Assembly: GCA_963920665.1 (NCBI GenBank)
Contig: OY987269.1
Location: 7,070,501 to 7,134,500 of the forward strand
Length of the DNA stretch: 64,000 nt
Direction of reading: 5' to 3'
Origin: Straminergon stramineum
Lineage: Eukaryota > Streptophyta > Bryopsida > Hypnales > Calliergonaceae
Made by a program: the position numbers and the translations under genes
Shown: piece by piece, positions 56,441 to 64,000 of the stretch
How positions within the stretch are numbered: the first letter of the stretch is position 1
How the letters are laid out: every line of letters begins with the position of its first letter
Notes under the pieces: model-generated
What the model saw: only the letters and a program-made list of their open reading frames with translations
Told to the model about the DNA's origin: nothing
The model's database searches: none

Positions 56441-59040
56441 TGAAAGAGATGGAAGATTGTGTCACTTTTACTTGATTTATTGAGGTCATTCCATGATATT
56501 GATTGATTTTCAATAGATGTCATGTCTTGGTGGAACTATGGTATGCCAATTTGAGCTAAATGAGAGTTTAGTGGGTCTTCAAGTTTCCTAGATACTGTTT
56601 TTGTTTTGCAATGATTTTAACTGAGAATCGGTTATCTTATAAATGAAATTTGTTGGAAGTTCTATTGATACAATTCTTAAAATTATCAATAGAAAATAGA
56701 TCTAGGTCCAAATTTGAAAGGTAAAGGGTGGTTACACTAGAGGAAAATTGTGTTCATACCAATGCTTATGGAACACAGAAAACACATTTACAAAAATATT
56801 TTTTACGAACATAAAACATCAATTGGAATTTGTTGGAAATCATGTTTTGAACATAACGAATTGGGCGTGTTTCAACTACAGCCCAACATGTTGTGCTCAA
56901 TGTTTGGAGTGTTTGTGAAAACGAGTTATGTTTGCAAAGCCATTATCCACATGTATTGAAATTTTCTTGTTGTGCCAAGTATGCTATGACATGGCTTTTT
57001 TGGCGTGTTAGATGTTGATGACGTCTTGCGCCATTTGTCCTCCTGTGGATGTGCTAATATACTAAGCCTTTCTTCGACATCATGTTGCCACTTGTTAATT
57101 TTTCAGAAGATGCGGGTTTTGTTTTTTAACATGTTTCTCTGTGTAGGTGAATGCATGAAATATGTTTTTAGCAAAGGGACTACGTTTTTCATATTTGAAA
57201 GGTGAATGTTCTTTTGTGCACATGCATTTCATGTAATGTCACTTCTATGTTACGGAAAATGTTCAATCTTGTTAGTGGACATGGTGTTCGTTTCACCTAG
57301 CATTATATGTTTGGCTTCCGCCACATGCTTGTTTGCATAAACATGATTGTCCTAAGCAATACTATATTTTTAACACTCTCTTCTTCCATTTTGTATGCTC
57401 CAATTGCATCTCAGAACATAGCATATTCTTGTATTGAATATTAATTTGATGACCAAGCACTTGAACCAAACATATGACCATGTCTTCATGTCACTATAAC
57501 ATACGCCATGCAATGTCCATGTAGTGTATAACGGACCCCCCCTAGAGGTGGTACTTCTTTAATGTCAAAGAACATACATTAGCTTAGAGTCTTTCCACAT
57601 GTCGTGAGAGCACCTTCAACTCTATAGTCTTGATTTTTTGGTCATTCCTCTTCCACCATGACATATATTCAAATGAAAAACAAGGTGCTGGAAGCCCATG
57701 TTCACAAAATGCATAACCTTCGAAGACATTCACCATACAATTGAAAGTGCCATACAAATATACCTTCAAGTCAACCCACTAAGCATTTGGAGTGCTTGAT
57801 TTTGAAGACACTTCTACATGTTTGTTTGTATTGTGTACAACCTATGCTTGTAAAATGACATCAGATTTCATCGACTGTCCATTAGTGTTCTATGTGGCTC
57901 GGACTTCCTACTTCGAATTGAAATTATGCTTAATCATTTGAAGTCATTTCAAAGTATTCATTCTATTATACTTGTTCAAAAACCTATGCGACAATAAATT
58001 CTCTTCTAAATACCTTGTTCTCCACTATATGATATGAATGCACTATGATCCCAATTCTCTACTTTGTGCATTCCCTCTCTTCTATGCCCTCCTTTTGCTA
58101 TATGCATTGCACCAAGTCATTTAGGCATGATGTCCTCCTCACCCTCAAATATGTTGCATTCACATAATTTATCCTCTTCCTCTCAATGATAGGTACTACA
58201 GGTCTCCTAGGTACCAACGACTGACATTCTATGAGTTATAAAAGTAATATGATGAGAAGAAATTTGAATAGCCTATGAAGGCTTTGATTCTTAGTAGGAA
58301 CAATTGGAAATTCACTTGAAGCACTATAAGCATTTACCATGCAGAAACATAGTCACTTACGTCTAGAGAGCACTAAAGCTAACAACTACACCAAAAAATA
58401 TCCTGAATAATATATAGGCCTACTTGACCTACATATAACTCCTACTGCCAATAGCACTATAAATTACATTTGACAAACTCTGAAACAAGCATTGTAAGTC
58501 AAAGTACCTTCTACATGTCTTCAATATTGAAGTCTACTTGATGTAGATAGGCAAGGGCTTTCAAAAAGGTTTTAAACTCAAGCAAGCTCGTGGACGTCCT
58601 CAACAACCATATATGGATCTGGAATAAGTTTTTGTGTATAACAGGGTACCACATTACTTGTTTGTTTCGTAAGTACCATGTGATGCCATCACTTTCTCCT
58701 CACTCCCAACATGCATCTACTATTTAATGAACAACGCCCATTTCTAATAAAAAAGTACATGCAACAATCTGTATAGGCTTTTGCTGTCCAAACATAAAAT
58801 TACATCTCTATGCAACCACTTTAAAGCATACAAACCAATTCACAATTAAGGGGCTAACCATGAATTGAAACAACAAACCAATACAAGCCATTGAAGCTTT
58901 TCAAACAGCACAAATGTCTTCAAGTGCCACATTGAACACTTGGCTTACTCTTGACATAGCAAGAGACAATGTTCACAAACAAACAAGTAATCTTCAAGAA
59001 TTTCCACGTTCCCAAGCCTTTGTCCTACATATATCCATTC
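56441..59040. other. AT-rich intergenic sequence, no gene supported
   Basis: About 2.6 kb with stops in all frames. The longest open stretches are about 60-70 codons and have no pattern I recognise. I see no tRNA, no tandem repeat and no long inverted repeat. A single AATAAA hexamer at 57,993-57,998 is too far from any gene to call as a poly(A) signal. Confidence 0.6.
56660..56694. repeat. Small perfect hairpin (11-bp arms)
   Basis: The arm TTCTATTGATA at 56,660-56,670 is the exact reverse complement of 56,684-56,694, with a 13-base loop. It may be a remnant of a small DNA element or a chance feature of AT-rich sequence; no flanking target duplication was seen. Confidence 0.45.
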
Positions 59041-59481
59041 CAACTAATTCCATAGCTAGCTGTCGCGAGCCATAATCTTGGAAGTCACCATGTTAGTATT
59101 TATAAGGGTATAACTATGTAGAATTTTTCAAAATTTCTAATAAGTAAAAATGATTAGAACCCTCTTAGCCTAAACAAATTAGTAAGACTAAGAAAACACT
59201 CCAGCTAATCCGTAATGGGATCCAGGCCGGATCCGGATTCCAGAAACCCGGATAGCAATAGCCTACTATCTAGACTTCCGGTCTAGAAATAGGGACCCAT
59301 TACGGGTAAACGGTCTGCTTTACGAACGGTCGGTATTTTGACGGGTACTTAACCCCGCCACTCTCATTTGTTCTCCCTCTTTTCCCACAACTGTTTTGTG
59401 CGCGCATAGCTGAGTGAAAGAGTGGTGAGTTAGTGCTCGGGTGAGAGGTGATAGTGTGTTCAGATTTTAGAGTGGTTTGAG
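59041..59481 (+). other. Leader region upstream of the retroelement-type pseudogene
   Basis: Composition shifts here from AT-rich to GC-richer with several CCGGAT motifs. The stretch holds a nested inverted repeat (59,210-59,305) and a TC-rich tract at about 59,363-59,392. It precedes the ATG at 59,482 and is plausibly the 5' leader or terminal-repeat part of the element, but I could not identify a matching terminal repeat on the other side. Confidence 0.4.
59210..59305. repeat. Nested inverted repeat upstream of the element
   Basis: CCGTAATGGG at 59,210-59,219 pairs with CCCATTACGG at 59,295-59,304. Inside lies a second hairpin, TCTAGAC at 59,269-59,275 and GTCTAGA at 59,281-59,287, around a five-base loop. 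CCGGAT motifs occupy the rest. It may fold in RNA or mark an element end. Confidence 0.55.
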
Positions 59482-61471
59482 ATGGCGGAGGGAGATATCC
59501 GGAAGACTTTGGTCACCGGCTGAATGGTTTGTCCAACCATTCCGGAAAGGCTGAGAGATAGATCCCAGCCGGAGGATGACTTGAGTGAGATAGGGTGTGT
59601 TGGTCTGTTCATGCAGCCATGGACCGTAAAGAATGACCGGATGATCTAGGAGTTGATTGTAGGAGCCTCAAACTAGTATGAGTTGACGGTGAGAGGAAGG
59701 CCTCAAACCTGAACTGATGAAGTCTGGGCTAAGGTTTACGGATTTCCTAAGAAGGGATCCGATTTAGCGTCCCGGACCGACAAGTTTATGGTCGGGAAGT
59801 TCAACAACGCTGCCCATTCTAAGGAAGGGTATGCAATTAGTGACTGCTTGAACGCAAGGCAGAGGCATGTACTAGAGTTCTTGATCCCTATCTTGTATCC
59901 GGAAAAGCCTACCCGGGTTACAGTTATGGTAGCAAACACCATCTTTGGTGCATTTGAGGGTAGACCAATCAATTGGGGCAAGGTGATTGGATCAATAGTC
60001 GCCAAACTTGCCGCCAATGTAGGGAAGGGAAAGACCAGCCCCATAGGGTTGTATCTTTTCCATCTGTACCACCACGCAGAGCTTCTCATCGATGGGGAAA
60101 TGGTGGAATACAACACCGGAGCAACCATCCTCCAATACGGCCCCGACGGAAGAAGTGACAGCCGAGCAGCCGCCGGAAGAAGAGGAGGAGGATCCGGAAG
60201 AGGACGAGCAACCCTTGGAGCGGAGGCACTAAAAGTCGACGGATCCGACGTCCCGGGGGAAGCTTCTGGTTCAACAGAAGATATCCAAGGAGGAGGAAGG
60301 AAGCATATCCGGATTCTTCAAGACCGGGTTCAACTGGGTACTCTAAGTGCAAGAGTACCACGATAACCTGTCAGATCTACTAAGGAGGATTAGCCGGGAG
60401 TTGAAGACGGAACCGGAAGACATTCTCGACACTTTGAAGAAACTTCCGCATCCGGAAGTTCTCGAGAAGAAAGACAAGTAGCTCATAGCCCTGGAGAAGG
60501 AGAAAGCGGATCTTCAGGCAAGACTGAGCTGGGCGCAAGGGGAAATGGCTGTAGTGAAACAAAGGGAGAAGGAAGCACTGTAGTTGCTGAAGAATTTATC
60601 CGGGCTGGTGGACAAGCCGGCCAACATGGTGATGAAGGCGGCCCTGACCCAGAGTCGGTTGACTGAGGAAGGACACCTCACCGGATCCAAGGTCATCCGG
60701 ATACTCGTGGACTTCTCCTCAAGGATGGAGCTCACACTCAAGGAAATGAGGCAGTTGCTTGGGCGGATCGACCCCAACCGGGTGATGGACTTCTCCAACT
60801 TTTCAAAGATCCATTTCGACACGGAGACACTCGTCAAGCTCACTGCCTCAATGCCACTACCTTACAAACCGGAAGCCCCGCGGGAGACTCTCCGATACTC
60901 CACGGAACCCTTCTCCAAGCAGCTGAAGAAGACAATCCGGGGGAGCGTGAAGTTAGCACCCGAGCCAAGCAGGCAGCCAGATACTACACAGGAGTTGGCA
61001 CCTCCAGAGATTACGGTTTCTCCACCCGTCCCAGTGTTCAATCTTCCGGAGAAGGAGCTGCTTCCGACACCTCGCACCTAGACCCGGGGTGAATTGATCG
61101 AGTAGATTGGGGGATTGTTGAATCCGGCCCAGACCCATCCGGAAGAATTCGAGCACAAGTTGCAAGAGCAGAAACCAAGGAAGGAGATGGAGCCCATCAT
61201 TCTGGATGAGACATCTCTAGGCGAGGATGAAAGGGAGATAACTTAGATTGAGAAATCTGAGGAGGAAGAATACCAAACCAGATCAGATGAAGAGGAGGAG
61301 GAAGACATGGAAGTGGAATACTCTCCTCCGGAAATCCGGAAGATCCAGACTCGGGCAGCGTTACGGATGACCCCCATCAAGGCTACTCCGAAGGCGACTC
61401 CAAGGGCAACAATGAGAACACCAGCAAGTCAAGGCGAGAGCAGCCAGAAGAAAGCGCGGAAGGCAAAGTAG
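59482..61471 (+). pseudogene. Dead copy of a retroelement-associated ORF
   Basis: A reading frame can be followed from ATG 59,482 to TAG 61,469-61,471. Premature stops lie at 59,521, 59,647, 59,674, 59,710, 60,230, 60,344, 60,479, 60,581, 61,079, 61,103 and 61,244, and there is one frameshift between about 60,121 and 60,142. The N-terminal half has WAKVYGFPKKG, DKFMVGKFNN, EFLIPILYPEKPTRVT (ending 59,922), ANTIFGAF and YLFHLYHH (60,052). An acidic Glu/Asp-Pro tract, a helical Lys/Glu-rich part and a basic Thr-Pro C-terminus follow. The minus-strand ORF at 62,872-64,000 shares EKPTRVT, ANTIF, YLxHLYH, the acidic tract and a GSKVIRIL-like segment. I recall such ORFs as accessory proteins of LTR retroelements in gymnosperms and compare the core to plant transposon-associated domains; both are unverified. 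No reverse transcriptase or integrase is visible. Confidence 0.72.
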
Positions 61472-62871
61472 TTAGGACCTTTCTTAGGTAGATAGGATTT
61501 TAATTTTGAACCGGATCCGGATTTCCAAGTGTGGGACCGAGTTCCGGATTTGTAGGATCTCACTTTTCCCGGATTTTTAGGGGAGTTTGTGAGTGGTGTC
61601 GTAGCACAGGATAAGTAAATTCCCTATTATGCTCACAAAAATCACTCTAGAGCATAACAAAGTGACTCTAAAGATTGAACCCACGAGATTCTGTGAAGTA
61701 TTTACTTGATTTGGGCGAGTAAGCGCTCATACCCTCTAAAACTTCCTTTTTGGTCCTAGATCTAAAACCGGAAACAAACAACCACCAAGAGGATTAGGAC
61801 CGGATTACTTCCCATCCGATCTTTCAATCCTCCGGTTAACCCAATTCTTCCAATCTCCAGGACCTAAACAATTCCGGTCCTGGTACTACTCTGAACCAAT
61901 CCGCTCCGACTGGTTCCCGTATCTTCCCAACACTCTTCTGATTTAGTTTTGCCTCTGTTGGACCATCAAAGGGTTTGCCACTTAGGTTTCTGAGTGGTAG
62001 GCCCACCACTCCTTCTGCGGATTATAGTGGTTGAAGACCCACTGTTCTCTCCCCTCCTTTCCTAATTAATTCGAATTCGGTTTGATCCCTCACAGCAACC
62101 CGGACTGCAATCTGGAATGCAAGTCACATAGAGATCCCCTGTACGATCCGTTCTTACTATAACGACCTCAATGCCAGCACCTACCCATGCGAAGCTAGGT
62201 GGTTACAAGTGTACTCGTCCGTTCCAACAGTAACTAGGATCATTCCATTTACCAACTATGGTGATGAGACCTCTCAAAAGGTTGGACGCTCAACCGGACT
62301 ACCCGTCCAGGAGTTCTAGCGCGACTAAGGATACCCTCCCTTTCTGCCTAGCCTAATAGCGGCTATCTCACCCGGAACTTCAAAACCCTAGATCTTGCTG
62401 AGGCACTGAAATACACTCCCAACACTTACACAACCTGCGCACACACTAAGGATCGGAAATTATCGCACTAAGGGGAGAAATCTAACCACAACTCTGCCTT
62501 ACACCTTCCTAACTCCACATCATGCAAACCTACCAAGCTTGGGAGACACACACAACAAGAGAGCGCATACAAAGGTACAACAAAAATTGCAAAAAGAAGA
62601 CTCCCAGCGTCCCTCGCGGGCGCTGACTATATACATTTCAAAAAGTTACAAATGGGTGGGAAAACTTGCGAAAGTTCCGCCACCATCTCAGTCAGACTTT
62701 CCGGTCCTACCTACTCCCCACTGGACCGGAACAGGTTCCGTATCCGTTCCTACTCTACCTACCCTGTACATCCTAAGTCCCTATTCGCGATCCGATGGTC
62801 GCGCTATCCGCTCCCAAGTCCATCTGCTCAAAAACCTCGTTTAGGTTCCAACTCCTCTCGATCTCTTGAGG
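61472..62871. other. Spacer between two convergent retroelement-type ORFs, no gene supported
   Basis: About 1.4 kb. It begins with a CCGGATCCGGATTTCC motif (about 61,512) that resembles one at 59,229, then runs through mixed sequence with stops in all frames. Short open stretches of about 100 codons near 62,540-62,850 look like antisense shadow or chance. No tRNA or terminal repeat could be shown. The spacer is likely the 3' untranslated or terminal portions of two separate insertions. Confidence 0.45.
62605..62625. repeat. Short GC-rich hairpin
   Basis: CAGCG plus CCC at 62,605-62,613 can pair with GGG plus CGCTG at 62,618-62,625, with one bulged T and a four-base loop. It lies 250 bases downstream of the minus-strand ORF's stop and could be an RNA structure in its 3' region. 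Confidence 0.35.
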
Positions 62872-64000
62872 TCAAGGAACCGGATTGCCTTCTGTGGACG
62901 CGGGCGGTGAGTCCAAGTCGATGGTGGTTCCAGGCGTGCCGGCCTGGGTCGTTCTCTTGGACTTGGGGGTCGTATCCTTTCCCTCGCCTGCTGTCACTTC
63001 CGGGAACGAATCCAGGAGGGAGATATCCGAGAGTCGGATACTGCGAGAGCAGGTTGCTCCCGATAGTATCCGGGTACTCTCCTCCATCCGGTCCGCTGCC
63101 TTCCGTGCCTCCTTCATTGCCGCTTCTACCTGCTCGGCAAAGTCGTTGAGGATCCGCACCATCCGGGAACCGGATAGCTTCTTCTCCTCGTGCACCCGCT
63201 CGTCAAACAACTTGGCTTTGGTGAGGGCCGTTCCGGTCTCCCCGAACATGGCCTTCACTTGCTCCATCATCTGCCGAGCATCCTCTGCAATAGATTTGGT
63301 GGTTGCAAAGTTCTCTTGGTGCACCAGGATCTCCATCTTCATCCGATCCACCTCCTCTTGTAACCGGCGGATCTCTGCTTCTTGCTTTCGAGACTCGACT
63401 GGATCAGAAATACAGGCCGCCACCTTTTCCGGTAGCTCCCGGTCGGGTGTTGCTCCCACCATCCTCTCGATTGCTATCAACATCTTCCTTTTCATCTCCC
63501 AATCCGCTCGTATGTCGCATAAGGTTTTTATGAGTAATCTGAACGGATCTTCGGGATCCGATTCTTCTAACACCGTCTTCTCGACCTCCAGCTTCTCCTC
63601 TGGGGCCGGGGTGTCGCGAGCGGGTGGCGTCCCCCGCTTGTTGGGAGAGGTCGTCTTCTGCCGTTTGATGACCGGCATTGGCGTCTCCTCTTCCTCTAAC
63701 TCACTGTTCTCCTCGGGATCGGAACCGGATTCCATCTCCTCATCCGTTTCCGATTCTCCGTATTTCAGGAGAGTTTCTTGAGCCTTCCACCTCTTCTCCT
63801 CTGGTGCGCTCAGGAGCTGGTGCGAATGATAGAGGTGCATGAGATAGGGGCACACCGGAGTGGCCCTACTCTTCCCCACTCTTCCTACGAGTTGGGTGAC
63901 TAGCTTGGAAATGATCCGAGCCCAGTCAACTTTCCGGTCTCCTCTCAGAGAGTCGAAAATTGTGTTGGCGAGGGAGATAGTCACCCTCGTCGGTTTTTCC
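62872..64000 (-). CDS. Retroelement-associated ORF, intact in the window, 5' end off the edge
   Basis: This minus-strand frame is open from the right edge to TGA at 62,872-62,874, at least 376 codons. It is partial: the frame already reads EKPTRVT at 63,999-63,979, so an internal GTG or ATG is not the start. In order it shows a folded N-terminal part (ANTIF, VDWARIISKLV, YLMHLYHSH), an acidic tract (about 63,770-63,680), a basic KRQKTTSPNKR stretch that could be a nuclear signal, and a predicted coiled coil (about residues 175-260, EIRRLQEEVDRMKMEI). A conserved SGSRMVRILNDF segment follows, then a Thr/Pro/Lys tail with TIDLDSP, similar to a SUMO-interacting motif. It is a diverged paralogue of the pseudogene at 59,482-61,471, in opposite orientation. 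The function is unknown to me; a nucleic-acid or chromatin accessory role in a retroelement is inference. Confidence 0.66.
   Translation of the reverse strand, partial: EKPTRVTISLANTIFDSLRGDRKVDWARIISKLVTQLVGRVGKSRATPVCPYLMHLYHSHQLLSAPEEKRWKAQETLLKYGESETDEEMESGSDPEENSELEEEETPMPVIKRQKTTSPNKRGTPPARDTPAPEEKLEVEKTVLEESDPEDPFRLLIKTLCDIRADWEMKRKMLIAIERMVGATPDRELPEKVAACISDPVESRKQEAEIRRLQEEVDRMKMEILVHQENFATTKSIAEDARQMMEQVKAMFGETGTALTKAKLFDERVHEEKKLSGSRMVRILNDFAEQVEAAMKEARKAADRMEESTRILSGATCSRSIRLSDISLLDSFPEVTAGEGKDTTPKSKRTTQAGTPGTTIDLDSPPASTEGNPVP

Noticed and set aside
56750..57205. Two plus-strand ORFs of 66-69 codons
   Set aside because: Their length is expected by chance in AT-rich DNA, and they show no motif and no plausible gene context.
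57584..57769. Minus-strand ORF of 61 codons with several Trp and Cys residues
   Set aside because: It is short and has no recognised motif, and the adjacent frames are closed. It could be a fragment of an old element but I cannot support a call.
57993..57998. Polyadenylation signal AATAAA
   Set aside because: It lies 2 kb past the last array stop in gene-free AT-rich DNA, where the hexamer is expected by chance.
59736..60128. Minus-strand ORF of 130 codons opposite the dead element ORF
   Set aside because: The plus strand here carries conserved motifs shared with the paralogue at 62,872-64,000. The minus frame is its shadow.
10818..61246. A variant genetic code with UAG and UAA as glutamine, which would open the central array and much of the retroelement ORF
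   Set aside because: In-frame TGA also occurs at 54,639, 55,944, 59,521 and 59,710, the retroelement ORF has a frameshift, and the array TAG replaces Trp, not Gln. The sequence otherwise looks like standard-code plant DNA.
59229..61540. A pair of long terminal repeats flanking the dead ORF
   Set aside because: Only about 17 bases around CCGGATCCGGATT are alike at 59,229 and 61,512. No longer direct repeat, primer-binding site or target duplication could be shown.
62885..63781. Plus-strand Ser-rich ORF of 298 codons
   Set aside because: It is antisense to the minus-strand ORF that shares motifs with a paralogue. Its Ser-rich make-up follows from the Glu/Asp-rich codons opposite.

Overview
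The window looks like nuclear DNA of a land plant with a large, repeat-rich genome. The leucine-rich repeats (LRRs) are of the plant disease-resistance (TIR-NBS-LRR-like) type. The right end carries two related copies of a retroelement-type ORF whose motifs I associate from memory with gymnosperm genomes. A conifer (yew-like) is my best guess, but it is inference: nothing here fixes the species, and no bacterial or viral gene organisation is visible.

Bases 1-55,946 are one tandem array. The unit is 288 bp, or 96 codons, and encodes four 24-residue LRRs. About 194 units follow head to tail on the plus strand in a single reading frame, with no indel that breaks frame. Roughly 18,650 codons and about 777 LRRs result. 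The array enters from the left edge, so its true start and any N-terminal domain lie outside the window. Three zones are visible. Bases 1-10,820 are open. Bases 10,821-27,524 are cut by repeated copies of one and the same Trp-to-TAG nonsense mutation (nine in all, counting the one at 10,820). Bases 27,525-54,641 are open again for about 9,030 codons. A Ser-to-TGA change and then a short last segment follow. Higher-order repeats are plain: a 1,440-bp five-unit block present twice, an ~11.6-kb block present twice (one copy short by exactly one unit), and a third copy of its most divergent section near the 3' edge. Decayed LRR remnants continue past the last stop to about 56,440.

Bases 56,441-59,040 are AT-rich with no gene I can support. 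From about 59,210 the composition changes to GC-richer sequence with many CCGGA motifs. A dead copy of a retroelement-associated ORF lies at 59,482-61,471 (+), with eleven in-frame stops and one frameshift. A diverged, still open paralogue lies at 62,872-64,000 on the minus strand and runs off the right edge. The 1.4 kb between them holds no gene I recognise.

The most notable system is the LRR array itself. It is a very long, frame-preserving cassette array in which variation sits mostly at the positions expected to face the ligand-binding side of an LRR solenoid. It could be the 3' part of a giant resistance-type gene, a decaying pseudogene kept in frame by homogenisation, or a store of LRR cassettes for recombination. 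The sequence alone does not choose between these.
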